Notes under the pieces: generated by a model
Seen by the model: the letters and a program-made list of their open reading frames with translations, nothing else
Told to the model about the DNA's origin: nothing
Databases searched by the model: none
Position numbers and translations under genes: made by a program
NCBI RefSeq assembly: GCF_000003815.2
Contig: NC_049980.1
Coordinates: 28,325,273 to 28,389,272 of the forward strand
Direction of reading: 5' to 3'
DNA length: 64,000 nt
DNA from: Branchiostoma floridae
Taxonomy: Eukaryota > Chordata > Leptocardii > Amphioxiformes > Branchiostomatidae
In this document: in pieces, positions 10,857-23,990 of the stretch
Numbering within the stretch: position 1 is the stretch's first letter
Layout: the number at the start of each line of letters is the position of its first letter

Positions 10857-13800
10857 GTTGAATGTGTATACCCACGTTAAGAAGCAGAATACATAGAGGA
10901 CCATCTGGACGTGTCCAACTGTGCAGATGTGTTCGTGTATGCAGATATGCTCGGAGATCTCAATCTAAAGGAGGCCACTGTGAGGTACATCACATACAGG
11001 TAAACTTTACAGTAAAGCTCACAGTACTTGCTGGTGGTCACATATACTTTAACTCAGAAATACATATATATAGAGCCATATGGAATGATTTTGCAAACAT
11101 ATTTTTGGCATGAATTTGTCATTATGACTACATGTTATTATATCAGCAATTTTGATGATATCACTTTCAAATTTTTAGGTTGAGGTAAAGCCTTGGTTGT
11201 TTTACATGTGTCTCTACATTTGGTTTGCCCAAAGCAGACCAGTTTACTCCTGGTAAATCATCATGAGCGGGTACTGTATGGATGGCTCAAAAGACTTTTT
11301 TTTTAATGTTGCAGATGCATCTTGGGTATGCAATTGGAAAAACGTATACAATTTTGGTTTATATAGACAGCAAATTAAGTATTGTAATCTTCAATAGCAT
11401 TTGAAATCACACTGACACAAGTAACACATTTTAATTATCACTAGCTCTTGTAAAAATCGATGAAAAAACTCTTGGGCCATGTTATTTCTACAGATTCAAC
11501 CAGGTGGCGATACAACCAGCCTTTCTCCAGTTGCCTCTTCCACAGTTCCAGTCGTTTCTAAACATGGATGATCTAATGGTCGACTCTGAAGATGACGTTG
11601 TGCAAGATGGGTTGATTTTAACCCAGCTGAACGCTTGCAGCACCTTCCTGCAATTTGCAAATCATTCCGCCATTCTTTCATCACCTCCGAACAATGCCTG
11701 GAGCTTGAGAGTAAGTGTCTGCCAGCAGACTGCAAGCTGGTGTACAGTGACAGCACAACCCAGCGTGTGGGGCAGACACGGACTGAAATTCTCATTATCA
11801 TAGGAGATTTCTTTTTTGCCCCTAGTAATAAAAGAAATGCTGTTAGCTGTGACCCTTTGAAAGGCAAGTTGTATGAAATGCATTTGCCTGACACTCTCCG
11901 TTCCTACTCAATGGCAGTGACCCCTATTGATGACCTGTACTTGGCAGGGCTTGTTCAAACGGGGTTCAACGACAAAACATTTCTTCAATTCAATCATCAG
12001 AAGAATACCTGGGAATCCAGATGTGACTTGACTACTCCTCGGGTCAGGTAGGCACTCAGTTAAACACAATATGGTAGTGGAACACATTTGATTGATCAAG
12101 GACATAGTCCTTGTTTTAATTTAGCCTTGATTCATGCCATGTATGGGTCTACATCCTTTTCCACAGTTGTGGACTGCTTCATCTGAAAGGACACATCTAT
12201 GCCATCGGGGGTGACAAGACAAATCAAACAGCAGAGAGGTATGACCCCAGCAGTGACGAGTGGACGTCCATATTATCCATCCCCTATCCAATGCCAGAAC
12301 CACCCCGATACCACCTCGAGCCCTGGGGGTCCACTGTACTTTGTGCGATCTACGTCATAACTAGTAAAGGCTGCTACAAGTTCAATACCACAGAGAACAA
12401 GTGGAGCAAGACAGCAGACATGCTCGCACCTCCTCAGCATCCACAAGCTGTCGCGTTCCAGGGGTCCATCTACTGTGTGGACAGGAGAGGCCAGTTGCCC
12501 AAATATATACAGGCGTACAATCCCAAAGACAATGTATGGAACCATTGCAGGAATGGCACAGGTACAGCTTTCCCAGGAGATGATCTGATGCTGATGCCCC
12601 ATGATGGGTCTTTGTACCTCCTCACCCTAAACACAAATGGCAGACGTCCCATTTGCAATGATTATGATCAAACTGTTAAAAGGTATTCTGAAATTGGTCT
12701 CTTTCAGTACCAACCAAAGACAGACACTTGACTCTAAAGCAAGAGAGTACAGATATGACATTATTCATAGACATATCATGAATCACTTGGAAGGCCACAA
12801 TATACTAACGGACTACCAGCACGGTTTCAGAGCAAAGCGATCAACAGAAACACAGCTTATTTTAACAGTTCACGACATAGCTGGGGCACTGAACAATAAA
12901 AGACAGGTGGATCTAGCAATACTTGATTTCACTAAAGCCTTCGACAAAGTACCACATAGCAGACTCATAACAAAACTGGAGTACTATGGAATACAAGGTT
13001 CTACATTATACTGGTTAAAGGCTTTCCTGACGAATAGAGAGCAAACGGTAGTGGTAGAAGGGAAGGCCTCAGCTCCAGTTAAAGTAGCATCGGGAGTTCC
13101 GCAAGGGACTGTTCTGGGACCATTGCTCTTCCTCTTGTACATAAACGACTTGCCAGACCAGCTCGATTCAAGTGTGAGGTTATTCGCCGATGATTGTCTG
13201 CTATATATAGAGGTATCTGCAAAGAATGACTCACAACTTCTTCAGAAAGATCTGAACACCCTGGAAGAATGGCAAAGGAAATGGCTTATGCAGTTCAATC
13301 CTGATAAGTGCTATATCATGCACATAACGAACAAACGCACACCAAATGTGTCCCCTTATCAGTTTTGTGGTCAGACATTAGCAACCACGAAAAGCCACCC
13401 ATACCTAGGTATTACGTTAACAACTGGGCTGAAGTGGGGTGTCCATGTTAACAAAATAACAACCAAGGCTAAACAGACATTGGGGGTGATCAAACGTAAC
13501 TTGTGGGCATGCCCAGCCAGGGTAAAATCACTTGCATACACGTCACTGGTAAGACCTAACCTTGAATATGCTGCAACAGTATGGGATCCGTATACAAAGA
13601 AAGACAAAGGTAAACTTGAAAGGGCACAGAACCAAGCTGCCCGATTCTGTACAAACAACTACAACAGGGATGCTAGTGTTACCAAAATGAAAACAGATCT
13701 ACAGTGGACATCACTTGAAGACAGAAGGAAAGCGTCAAGACTTTGCATGATGTACAAAATGACCAAAAAGTTGGTGGACGTACCGACTGATAAGTATCTA

Positions 13801-14640
13801 ATACCAGCTCAAAAAAGAACAAGAAACAGCCATGACTTCAAGTACCAGAGTTTCCAAGCTAGGATTGATGTGTTCAAAAATTCGTATTTTCCCAGAACTA
13901 TCGTAGATTGGAATTTGTTATCACCAAGTACAGTAGGGGCATCTTCTCTTGATAGTTTTAAAGAACGCTTGCAGATAGATGTGCAAAATTTAGGTGTGAC
14001 GGATCGTTCAGTGTAATATAACCAGCTGCTGCCGCACCGCGTGCGCTGGTGTGTTACGCCGAATGGCGGTTATACCGGCTATATAAATTTAGATACAGAT
14101 ACAGATATGAAACTCAAGCCCATGTGGTTCCAGTCCGCACACAGGCAAACGTGCCTGGTGGCAACAATGGTTCCAAAGTACCTGGGCTATGTTGAAGACA
14201 AGGATGAAGATGAGTAGGAAGATTCTGAAGACAGTGATGAGATTTATTTTAGGCATCTCGTAGCCTATGGAGATGGGAGGTCTCTCTGGGAAATAGATGA
14301 CAGTGATGATGACAGTTATGATGAACTTTATGACAGACAGGATGAAGATGAAAGTGACATTGAAGATGACTGAGGACAAAGCTGATTCTGAGTGTGAAGA
14401 TGACTCTGATAAGTCATGGTGAAGACAGCTATGATGAAGAAGATGACTATGATAACGAAGAGAAAGACAACTACAATGACAGATGACTGAGGATGTACTC
14501 CGTGAAGAAGATGACAGATAAGTGGTGAAAAAAGGAAGGAGATGACAGAGATAAGTGAAGACAAAGAGGACTTTCATAATAAAGACAACTATGATGACAA
14601 AAACGACTATTGGGACTCAGATGCAGAATGGGAGGGGTAA
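10857..14640 (+). pseudogene. KL3: broken Kelch-like gene interrupted by a LINE
   Basis: Remains of exons 3, 4 and 5 at 10857-10999, 11494-12047 and 12167-12758, with the end of exon 5 resuming at 14101. Exons 1 and 2 are not found. Exon 3 is 143 bp instead of 140 and has an in-frame stop (CGT TAA) just before the AEYIEDHLDVSN segment. Exon 4 lacks 10 bp after GTGCAA at about 11605, shifting the frame. Exon 5 lost 18 bp in a Kelch blade, and the conserved ACTTGG (Thr-Trp) is ACTTGA, a stop at 12729-12731. A LINE then splits it at 12759. After the LINE the text matches the end of KL6 exon 5 and runs into GATGAAGAC-type acidic tail repeats, ending in an early stop. There are several independent lesions, so it is not a functional adaptor. 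Confidence 0.9.
12759..14100 (+). mobile_element. 5'-truncated LINE inserted in KL3 exon 5, with target duplication
   Basis: An open frame to 14016 shows reverse transcriptase blocks in order: HGFRAKRSTETQL, LDFTKAFDKVPH, SGVPQGTVLGPLLF, and the catalytic FADD box in RLFADDCLLY. The C-terminal LEYAATVWDP and SYFPRTIVDWN blocks follow. The endonuclease and the start are missing, as usual for 5' truncation. It is flanked by a 10-bp duplication, ACAGATATGA, at 12749-12758 and 14101-14110. KL6 shows the unfilled sequence. The 3' end carries GATACA repeats instead of poly(A). The clade is probably CR1/Jockey-like; that is inference. Confidence 0.9.
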
Positions 14641-15665
14641 TGGTGACACGTTTCCAAAGCTTCATAGTCCGAATGTGTAAATCTGACTAAATGTGATAAA
14701 GACCAGGTTGCCATGAGGTGACCCTGTGTGGGGGTTGGCAGGGAGGAGGGGAAGACTAGCTATAGTGTTTTGACAAAAACTCTGGTATTGATGTATTTTT
14801 TTAAATAGATTAGAGTAATAATCATATATGAAGTAAAGATACAGTTTAGTATTAATGATATAAACTCTTAAACACTCGTGTCACAACAGAAAGGTTTTAC
14901 TAGTGTGAGTAGTGTCATCATTTAGCTGTACACAAGTACCGTAGATTTGGGGCTATGCATGAAGCTTTTAATGGAATTTACTGAGTTAACGTTAACCATT
15001 CTTCAATGATATTTACAAGCAACATGTTATCAAGTAAATATATATACTGGTACTTGATACTTGAATATCATTATGTTTGTGCCATACAGCCTTTTTCCTC
15101 ACTTTAAGTTTATTGTACTATCATCTTGCACAGGCACACCCTGTCTCCACTATACCTTTCACTGTGGTGAAGAATTTGATAACTAAATCTCCATTTTGTT
15201 TGATCGTCATTGAAATGTTTTATGACAATGTTGGATAATCAAGGATACCTGCACCTCATCAATGCTAAGAAATTCAAATTTATGTACCTTTGTTCCATAG
15301 GCAAGGAATCGCAAATATGATGTTTTATATAAAAGTGACTACAAGTTCATTGTATTTCTATAATGATTATTTTCTTTTCAGTCACATGAACAAAGTCTTG
15401 AACTTTTTTGTCTTTGACAACAAACATTCATAATCTTGTATTAGTTGAGTCTTACTTTCTTAGAATTAAATCTTCCCGTAGGTGTGTATTATCCCCCATG
15501 GTTTGGTAGCCCTGGCTCACAAACATTACACTATGTGGATCATCAGGTATGTAAGGTTAGTTGGGTCAAAGGTCATAGTTGAAATTGAACATAGTTTGCC
15601 CGCCAAATTTCTGAAGAGGTACAAGGAGTAAGTTCTTCGGTTTTGGTACTCGTACATTGTTGAAT
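14641..15665. other. KL3-KL4 intergenic region
   Basis: From about 15055 it is homologous to the region upstream of KL5 (about 24030-24650), so the KL4 and KL5 upstream blocks were duplicated together. No gene is seen. Confidence 0.6.
15563..15575 (+). promoter_or_regulatory. DR1 site upstream of KL4
   Basis: GGGTCAAAGGTCA, about 91 bp before the KL4 start codon. Confidence 0.55.
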
Positions 15666-18600
15666 ATGAACGTATCAAACAACGACCACACGGATGAAGT
15701 TCTCCGAGGGCTTGACGAACTTCGGAGGCGGGGAGAGCTGACTGACGTGGTTCTGGAGGTGGAAGGGAGAAGGTAAAATGTAGGTGGGGAGGGGGGTGTT
15801 CAATTTAAGTTTTGTCTGGTTACTCGCGCCTAAATGTCATTAAGGTTTAAGACAGGCAGATTTCATCTTTCAGTCGGTATTTGTTTGCCTAGAAAATGCG
15901 TTAAAGCCACTTGTTACTTAGGAGGTTGTGTTGCATAAGGCCATGTTGATTTGATTATATGGATAACATCCCCGCTCGCATTAATTTTGGCCGTTTCGAA
16001 AAAAAAAGAAAGTTTTCAACCACCTAGCGAATTGTGCAAAGCAGCTGTAAAATGAACACATACATGCTGGAGATTTAAAAAAAAAGGTATCACAAAACAG
16101 GTAACTAATTCCAAAATAAATCTTAAGTCAAAGAATAAAATGTGAAGCTTGAAAGGACAGAAAGAAAGAAAAAACTATTGTTGGTACGGCGCTATAGGGG
16201 TCAAGGTACCAATACAGAAATTTCAGGTATAGGTTCCGTTCAGGTCCTGAGGATCATTTTCCAGGTTCGGACCTGAGCCTGGATGATCATTAGCATAATT
16301 ACGTTATAGTACCTTTGATAAGTTAGACATTGCTGTTACAAATATGATTACCATGAAACACACTCATGTCAGACATAATGGAACTTTCCTTCCAACAACA
16401 GTAGGACTGTGGAACAAACTTCCAGATAAAATCATTACCATTAGACTTAATTTGGAGATAGACAGAAGTTCAAATGTGAAGTTAATTCTTTCTTCAGCTT
16501 GCACTGACTGCATTCTGCTTAACAATTGGCTTCTAATGCTGTATGAAAGGTTGATATAGATTTTTTTAAAAATTAGATAAACCTTTTTTCAGTTGAGTAA
16601 GTGAACATTATATGATTGTATCATATGAAATTACTGATACAAAAAGCACAAAAAAAGAATATTAAAATGTATGCTGCACCAATTTGGTTTGATTAATCAA
16701 TTATCAGAAACCAATGATCTAGAAATTAATGATTCCCTTTTAAACATTTGACTGGAATAAAAATTTTTAATGAAATTTCTAAAAAAAAAAAAATCTAAAT
16801 TGCTCCAGGCTTGCAGAGAAGATTTGTTGAGAAGCAAACAAAGCAAGTATTACAAAGTCTTTTAAAATTTTGTCATCATCATCGGTCGACGTGATCACAC
16901 ATGTTCGCTCATGTTTACACACGATGGGGTTATTTTAGAAAATTTTGTATGTATCTGTAATAATGATAAAAAGCACTGTTTGTTTTCCAAATAATGTTTT
17001 CCCACTCTAAACTATATTGTGCTAGGTTTGATGTCTCCTGTTGATTTACAAACTCATTGATCGTTCGTAAATATCGTTTCACAACTGCTGTGAGCGGCCT
17101 TTATATGTACTGGTATATGAAGTGATACTGAATATTGGGTGTTCAACCATGCATTAAATAGCAGTCTGAGAGTGAAACGGTATATCCCTCCTCAGTTTCC
17201 CCTGCCATCGTGCTGTCCTGGCAGCGTGCAGTCCCTACTTCCGTGGCATGTTCACCAGCGGCTACGCAGAGGCCAAACAGGAGAGGGTCAGCATCCAGGA
17301 TGTGAGTGAGGTAGCCATGGCAACCATTCTGAACTACGCCTACACCGGCTTCTTTCACGCAGAGCCAGACCAGGTCCAGGCTGTGATGTCTGCAGCCAAA
17401 CTGCTACAGGTAAAGCTATATATGTCTTCCTGATATTTGTAAGGACATGCCGTCTTTGTATATACTACAAATCATGACATATATAAACTTATGAAAAATG
17501 TTTGGTTGATCATGTTTTTAACATGCAATATTTTGTGTTGTATGTCGTGCATATCATTTACTATTGGCTATCCTGTTTTGATTATGGTTACCCTCTGACC
17601 CTTTTTGAGTAACTATGCACATTTATGTAACAAACACCAAGGCTGCTTATGTAGGTTAATAACAATAAAAGGATATGTGTCATATGGATGGCAAACTGTC
17701 AGCTGATGCAAAAGCTGATGCAAGCATGTGGGGAAAAAAGGTGGCCAAAAACATCATGATGAAATCTGTGAAGGGAGGTTGAACCAAGGCCTTTCTGGAA
17801 CAAATAAGTGAACACACAGGTCATTGTATACCAAGCAATACATTCTTCATTCATTTTGCACCTTCTCTTTTGACATCACTCATTAGTACATTTATTTTGT
17901 TGCTATTTTATCTCATACAAATTTATGCTTATTACAGCTTATATTTACGGTTTACATTTTTTAAGTGCTCAGCTATCATCATCATCATAGCGTTCCGTGC
18001 TCAGCTATGGTGCACGGGGATGGCATCCATATGAGATCTAGAGTGCAAAGTGGTCAATAGCAAGCTCTTTTTTTGGGCATCCGAAATATCTCAATTCCTT
18101 GTTCTTGTCTGGTAATCCTCACTTTTTGAGTCCTTCGGTTTTTCCACCATTCCAGATTGAATTTGTAAGCCGTAAGGTAGCAAAGTACATGAAGAACCAT
18201 CTGGACGTGTCCAACTGTGCAGATGTGTTGATGTATGCAGACATGCTGGGGGACCTTACCCTGAAGGAGGCCAGTGTGAGGTACATCACAAACAGGTAAG
18301 TTTAACAGCGCTAGCAGCTCACTGTACTTCTTGTTAGTCACAAGGAATACAGATATAGCCAGTTGTTTCAACATGATTTCCCAAGTATCAATTTTGGCAA
18401 GAAGCAGTCATTTTAATTAACAGCTACAATTGTCATTATATCACTTTCCAGTTGAGAGAAAGTAGTTTTACTTGTCTTTACATTTGACATGCAAACAAAT
18501 CAACTAGTACAAGTAAATGTCACAAAACACTATTACCTTAATGAGTTGGAGCTAGTAATTATAAACATTATTCTACATAATACAGGGGATAAGTGTGTTT

Positions 18601-20986
18601 TTGAATAGTTTGCAAATACATCTTTGGTATTCAATAAGTAAAGCAAAAGTGCATTGTAGATCCTGTATTGTAGGGACCAATAATCTTGCACAGAAAGCAC
18701 ACCAACACAAGTACCAAATTTTGATTAGCAGTTGTCCTTATTTGGTGAAGAAAAATGTACTAGAATCAACTCATGGCTCATGCAATTTCTCCAGGTTCAA
18801 CCAGGTGGCGCTACAACCATCCTTTCTCCAATTGCCACTTCCCCTGCTCCAGTCACTGCTCAACATGGATGATTTGATGGTCGACTCTGAAGATGTCGTT
18901 GTGCAAGCCGCTCTAAGATGGGTTGATTTCAACCAAGAGGAGCGCATGCAGCACCTTCCTGCTCTTTGCAAATCATTCCGCCATTGTTTCATCAGCTCCG
19001 ACCAACTTGTGGAACTTGAGAGTAAGTGCCTGCCAACAGGCTGCAAGTTGGTGTACAGTGACATCACAACCCAGCGTGTGTGGCAGACACGGACTGAAAT
19101 GCCCATCATCCTAGGAGATTTCGCTTTCATATCTTCTAAGAAAAGAAATGCTGTTTGCTGTGACCCATTGAAAGGCAAGTTGTATGAAATGCGTATGCCT
19201 GACCACCTTCAGTCATACTCAGTGGCAGTGACTCCAACTGATGACCTGTACATGGCAGGGTATATTGACAGGGGGTCCAGGAAAAAAGGAATGAAAAAGT
19301 TTCTTCAATTCAATCATCAGGAGAATACCTGGGAATCCAGATGTGACTTGACTACACCTCGAGACAGGTAGACACTTCTAATAATACAATATTGCTTTAT
19401 ATTAGTTTGTAAATGAATTGCATAGATATATGCTATATTCTTTGCAGGCTGTGAGTGTGGCGGGTAATCTTTATAGACATAAGACTTTCCTCTCTATTGA
19501 AAATATATTACACATAATATGTTTTCTCTTGATCTTATTCAGTTCCTTCTCTTTGACACTTTCTAGCATCCATCTTTTTTCCATATTGACCACTTTCATT
19601 TTAAGGCCATATGAACTTGGCTTAAGAAGACTGAAATAAATTTTATATTCTAATGGCCATATTTGCTCCAGGATGTGTTTTTTTTTTAAATTCACTGAAA
19701 ATCTTGCACAAGCGAAGTTTTGAAATACATGCAGTCCATTTCATAGTATATGTGGTACCAATAATTTTATGGGTTTGGATTATTTTTCACCTAAATGTGT
19801 CATACCAGAAGGACAAGGGTTAAAAAAGACAAAGGGTAACATGTTCAATACACAGTCACTGTGGGAGGTAGTTTAATCACATCAATCCCAGGATCCAAAG
19901 GGTTACATGCAAATGTACATATGTGGTGATAGGAATCTTGTATGATGGAATATTTTTTCATTCAGTTCTTCAGCATAACACACTAGAGTTGATATTGGAT
20001 ATACATGCATTTCTTTACACCTTTTCCCCAGTTGCGGACTGGTTCATCTGAAGGGGCACATCTATGCCATAGGAGGTGACAAGACAGATCAAACAGCAGA
20101 GAGGTACGACCCCAGCAGTGATGAGTGGACGCCCATACCATCCATCCCCTATCCAATGCCAGCTCCAGCCCAACCTGGATGTTCCTCTGCTGTGGCCCTT
20201 GATGACAGCATCTACATCATAACAAGTAAGGGCTGCTACAGGTTCAGTACCACAGAGAACAAGTGGAGCAAGACAGCAGACATGGTCAAACCACCTGACC
20301 TTCCACATGCGGTCTCATTTCAGGGGTCCATCTACTGTGTGGAGAAGAGTATTTCGCCTCGTTATGTACAGGTCTACGATCCTAAAGAAAACGTGTGGAA
20401 ATACTCTGGGAATGGCACAGCTTTTTCAGGAGAATTTCTGGTCCTGATGCCCCTTGAGGAGTCTTTGTGCCTCCTGAGCCTAAACAGAAAAAGTATACTC
20501 AGCTTGATCAACTACATTTATGCACCAGCAGTTCAAGAAAATTCTGAAATTGATCTCTTCCAGTACCAGCCAAAGACAGACACTTGGCTGAAGCTTCAGA
20601 GCACAAACATGACACTCAAACCCATGATCCAGTGGTTACAGTCTGCACATAGGAAAGATTGCCTTGTGGCAAAATTGGTTCCAAAGTGCCTCGGTCATGT
20701 CGAAGATACAGATGAGCTTTACAAGCGTTTCCAAGGCTATGATGAGAGTGCAGATGAAGATGACAGTGATGAAGACAGTCCTGACGAATACGACTCTGAT
20801 GATGAAGACAGCTCTGATGATGAAGAGGACTCTGATGAGGGAGATGACTCTGATGATGAAGATGACGATGATGATGATGACAACTATATTGATGAAGATG
20901 CATATGTGGAGGAGGACAACTATGATGATTATGGAAATGACTATGGGGAAGAACGCTGGGAAGAAGACGATAGTGATGACTCATGA
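15666..20986 (+). CDS. KL4: Kelch-like BTB-BACK-Kelch protein with long acidic tail, 662 aa
   Basis: Join of 15666-15772, 17196-17409, 18156-18295, 18795-19367 and 20032-20986 (1,989 bp, one frame). The start MNVSNNDHTDEVLRGLDEL fits the 107-bp exon 1 rule. BTB is at about residues 15-120 and BACK at about 125-235 (FNQVALQPSFLQLPLPLLQ). Kelch blades run from about 250 to 560 (LKGHIYAIGGDKT, RYDPSSDEW, TTENKWSKTADM, FQYQPKTDTW). From about residue 580 the chain is a nearly pure Asp/Glu/Ser tail of about 80 residues, with DSDDE-like repeats coded by GATGAAGAC-type units. Such a tail is not typical of KLHL proteins. It is likely disordered and a good casein kinase 2 substrate, by composition only. 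Acidic-coding repeats carry on past the stop codon to about 21140. Confidence 0.9.
16344..16480 (+). mobile_element. LINE remnant (reverse transcriptase C-terminus) in KL4 intron 1
   Basis: The frame contains RHNGTFLPTTVGLWNKLPD, which has the FxPxTVxxWNxLP form found at the end of many LINE ORF2 proteins. It is very short and degenerate. Confidence 0.5.
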
Positions 20987-22045
20987 TGAAGACAACAACG
21001 ATGATGGAGACAACTATGAAGAAGAAGGCAAATGAATAAGACAACAATGATTATGTGCAGAAAGATAATGAGGACAAAGATGACCATGAAGATTTACTTT
21101 TGGAAGAAGACAGCAGTGATGAGTTAAGACGAAGAGTGGACTGAGATGGTACTAAGCACCATGTTCCCCAAGCTTCATTGGGCTAACCTTGGGGGAGGGG
21201 GTTTAGGTGTAGTCCAGGATCATAAAAGTAGTTGCTAACACATTCAGTATAATAAGATGTCACAACTTTTGTCATACATGTATATTACAGGGCATATACA
21301 AATTATATTGACTACTTAACTAATAAATATTCAGTATGGCGAGTACTAACTCTAATAGCATTATGCAGTTTTGTTAACAAGCCCAATATCAAAGTCGAGA
21401 AAGAATTTATTACAAAGTTTTTCTTCTTAATACTGCTCTTACATCTCTAAACCCAAAATGTGTCATTTTAGAGGTAATTGAATGTATTTTGTAGTTGCAT
21501 GTATTAACCTGCATTAACAGTTTTGAATTTTTATACTAACATGATAGAATGACATGAATCATCAGTAAGATTGAATAAATGTTGCTTTGGCATAGGAAAA
21601 AAATTATGTTTCCTGTTTCCCGACCTATCTTTGAAAAACCAGCTGACCCTAGTCTTTTTTCGGGATGGGTAGAAGAGTCACATAGTTTCCAGTTAGATTT
21701 TTTTCAGCCTAATTCCTATTGAAGGATAATTGTAAATTCAAGTTTGACATTCAAAATATAGGTTTTGCACAAAGTCTTAAAAAGAATTTTGAAAAAAGAT
21801 AATCCCTACCTACTGACCCTAATTATTTTTTCAGGACTGATACAGGAAACAACATTTTTTCCTAAGCCTTACTCAAAAGTTATATGTAATATGTATCTGT
21901 ACCCTGTTTGATAGGTAACTCAGCATAGATTTTATTAGTACCACAGTATAATTAGATATAAGATTATTATTATAATGATAGAGTAGAACAGAGGTAAACA
22001 TGACTATTACAAATAAAGGATCTGTAATGGGAAGATTGTATTTTC
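20987..22045. other. KL4 3' flank
   Basis: It begins with out-of-frame acidic-tail repeats to about 21140, then AT-rich non-coding sequence. No gene or RNA is seen. Confidence 0.5.
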
Positions 22046-22200
22046 ATTTTCATTTCTTCAATGCAATCATAAGAAGAATGCCTGGGAATCCAGATGTGAC
22101 TTGACTATACTCCTCAGGTCAGGTATGCACTCAGTTAAACACAATACGGTACTTGAACACATGTGATTGATAGTCCTTGATTTGATTTAGCTTTTAGAGT
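22046..22200 (+). pseudogene. Orphan scrap of a Kelch-like exon 4 end plus intron 4
   Basis: The end of exon 4 (CCTGGGAATCCAGATGTGAC), its donor (GGTCAGGTA) and the following intron closely match KL3 at about 11990-12120. Nothing else of the gene is present here. It marks a deleted array member or a partial duplication of KL3. Confidence 0.8.
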
Positions 22201-22630
22201 TGATATTAGACACTCGTTCTCATTGAAAAGTCAAAAATGGCATTTTTTGGTCGAAAAATAAATCGGCTTTATTTTCAGTGAAAACTACCTGGTTGTTTAG
22301 CAAAATTCCTCTTTCAACCATAGCCAAAAATGGCAACTTATTTTTGGTCCTATTGGTAATGTATCACAGGGTAACAAACGCTACCAGTAACAGTAAACTT
22401 TTTCTTAAAAAAAAAAAAAACATTATAAGCTACATCATTTAGGCATTAGTTGACGTCCCTAGGGACATTTAAAAAGTGGGCAGCAGTTTTGCACCGGGTC
22501 AGACAGAATGCTTACAAAGCATCAAACAATGGTAATGTTTGTTACAGTCATTTCTGTAAAAAATTTTGTAAGCAAGGTGGGTCCTCACTTTCATGTAGTT
22601 GTTTGTTGTTTGAATAAGTCGTTTAGCTAA

Positions 22631-23875
22631 CATTTTTGTCTTTCGCCGCGCTTCCGCGGCGAAAGGCAATCAGACCGATATTAGATTTCTGTCCGTCTGT
22701 CCGTCCGTCCGTCCGTCCGGGTCGACCATGCCATACCGTGCTAGCGAGATATTCTACCCTGTAGATTCGACGGTATGTAACGTTATGACATACGTATCGG
22801 CCTACCATGAATGTGCTGCTTGGTTTGCGGTCCATGCCATATCGTGCTAGCGAGATATTCTACCCTGCAGATTCGACGGTATGTAACGTTATGACATACG
22901 TATCGGCCTACCATGAATGTGCTGCTTGGTTTCTGTATGGCTTATAAGCAGGAATTTGCAGAGACGGATGTGAACGGTGAGGATTTCTTCGTAAGATTGT
23001 ATACAATTTATAAACTAACATGTTCGCTGTTTGGTTATAATAAAACAGACATTGTAGAGAACAGTTTGACATGTCATTTACTTTGTTTTATGGAAAATCA
23101 CCGCTACAAAATCTAGAATTGTGTAAGATGCGTGCGCCGCATCTGACATGGTGTGGGAGGGGGGCGTATTCGGAAATTTCTTACTCTAAGAAATTTCAGG
23201 CTATTTTCGTGTAACAAACTTCTTTCAGCAAAATAGTAGCCCTCGGATGCGTTGAAAATAGAATTACCCACATTTAATTTATAATTTCGAAAGGGAAGAT
23301 TCTGACCGAGCTCGACGGAGTGAGTCTGACGCGTGACGTCACGACTCCGTCAAGTAAAAGCATAATTGCGTTACTAAAAGAAACGAAACGTTCCATTAAA
23401 CATACCACGGACCTGTTTTAGTTTAAAATATCTACCTTTCACATGATCTTGCCATTAAAAAAAATATTTCCATTACTGTATATGCCATGTTAATATTTTA
23501 TGTTCAGTTGTTTATGGTGACAATACTTTGTTTGTTCTTGCAGAAATTCAGGACACATCTACTGATAAATTTGATTACTACAGTGCACTTTCATAAAACC
23601 CTGTTGTACTGTAACAGAGCCGTTCTTAACAGCGAAACAATCCGAATAAAGTTAACATCATTCATGCAGTTGTGTTATTATACAGTTCAAGTAAAATATA
23701 CTCTGTGAGAACCACTACCTTACTAAACAGTTATATAACCTAGCACTTGACCAAACTGTGCCAGAGCTGCCAACGTTGCAGACTTGGCACCCACGCTTGA
23801 CCAAACTATGCCAAACAATTTTACCTACACAATATAAGTAAGCGAAAGACTAGCTTTTTTCAGAAGCTCTTGTTT
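22631..23875. mobile_element. 1,245-bp interspersed repeat, copy 2
   Basis: The same element as 6796-8040, with the same length to the base. It has the left-end hairpin, TCCG run, 106-bp tandem duplication and TGACGTCA palindrome. Differences seen by eye are single bases only. It lies between KL4 and KL5. Confidence 0.8.
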
Positions 23876-23929
23876 TATATCAAATAGCATCAACAATCTC
23901 CCAATTTCCATATGACATCTTTTGTGAGC

Positions 23930-23984
23930 ATCTATCATATTTTGACTTCTGCCACCATCTATCATATTTTGACTTCTGCCACAA
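23930..23984. repeat. 27-bp tandem duplication
   Basis: ATCTATCATATTTTGACTTC plus a short tail occurs twice in a row with a period of 27 bp, next to the hairpin at 23991. Confidence 0.85.
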
Positions 23985-23990
23985 ATACAA

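Noticed and set aside
14089-14577. 162-aa minus-strand frame rich in Ser, His and Leu
   Set aside because: It is the antisense of the acidic-tail repeats of KL3. The same shadow occurs opposite KL4 at 20616-21047.
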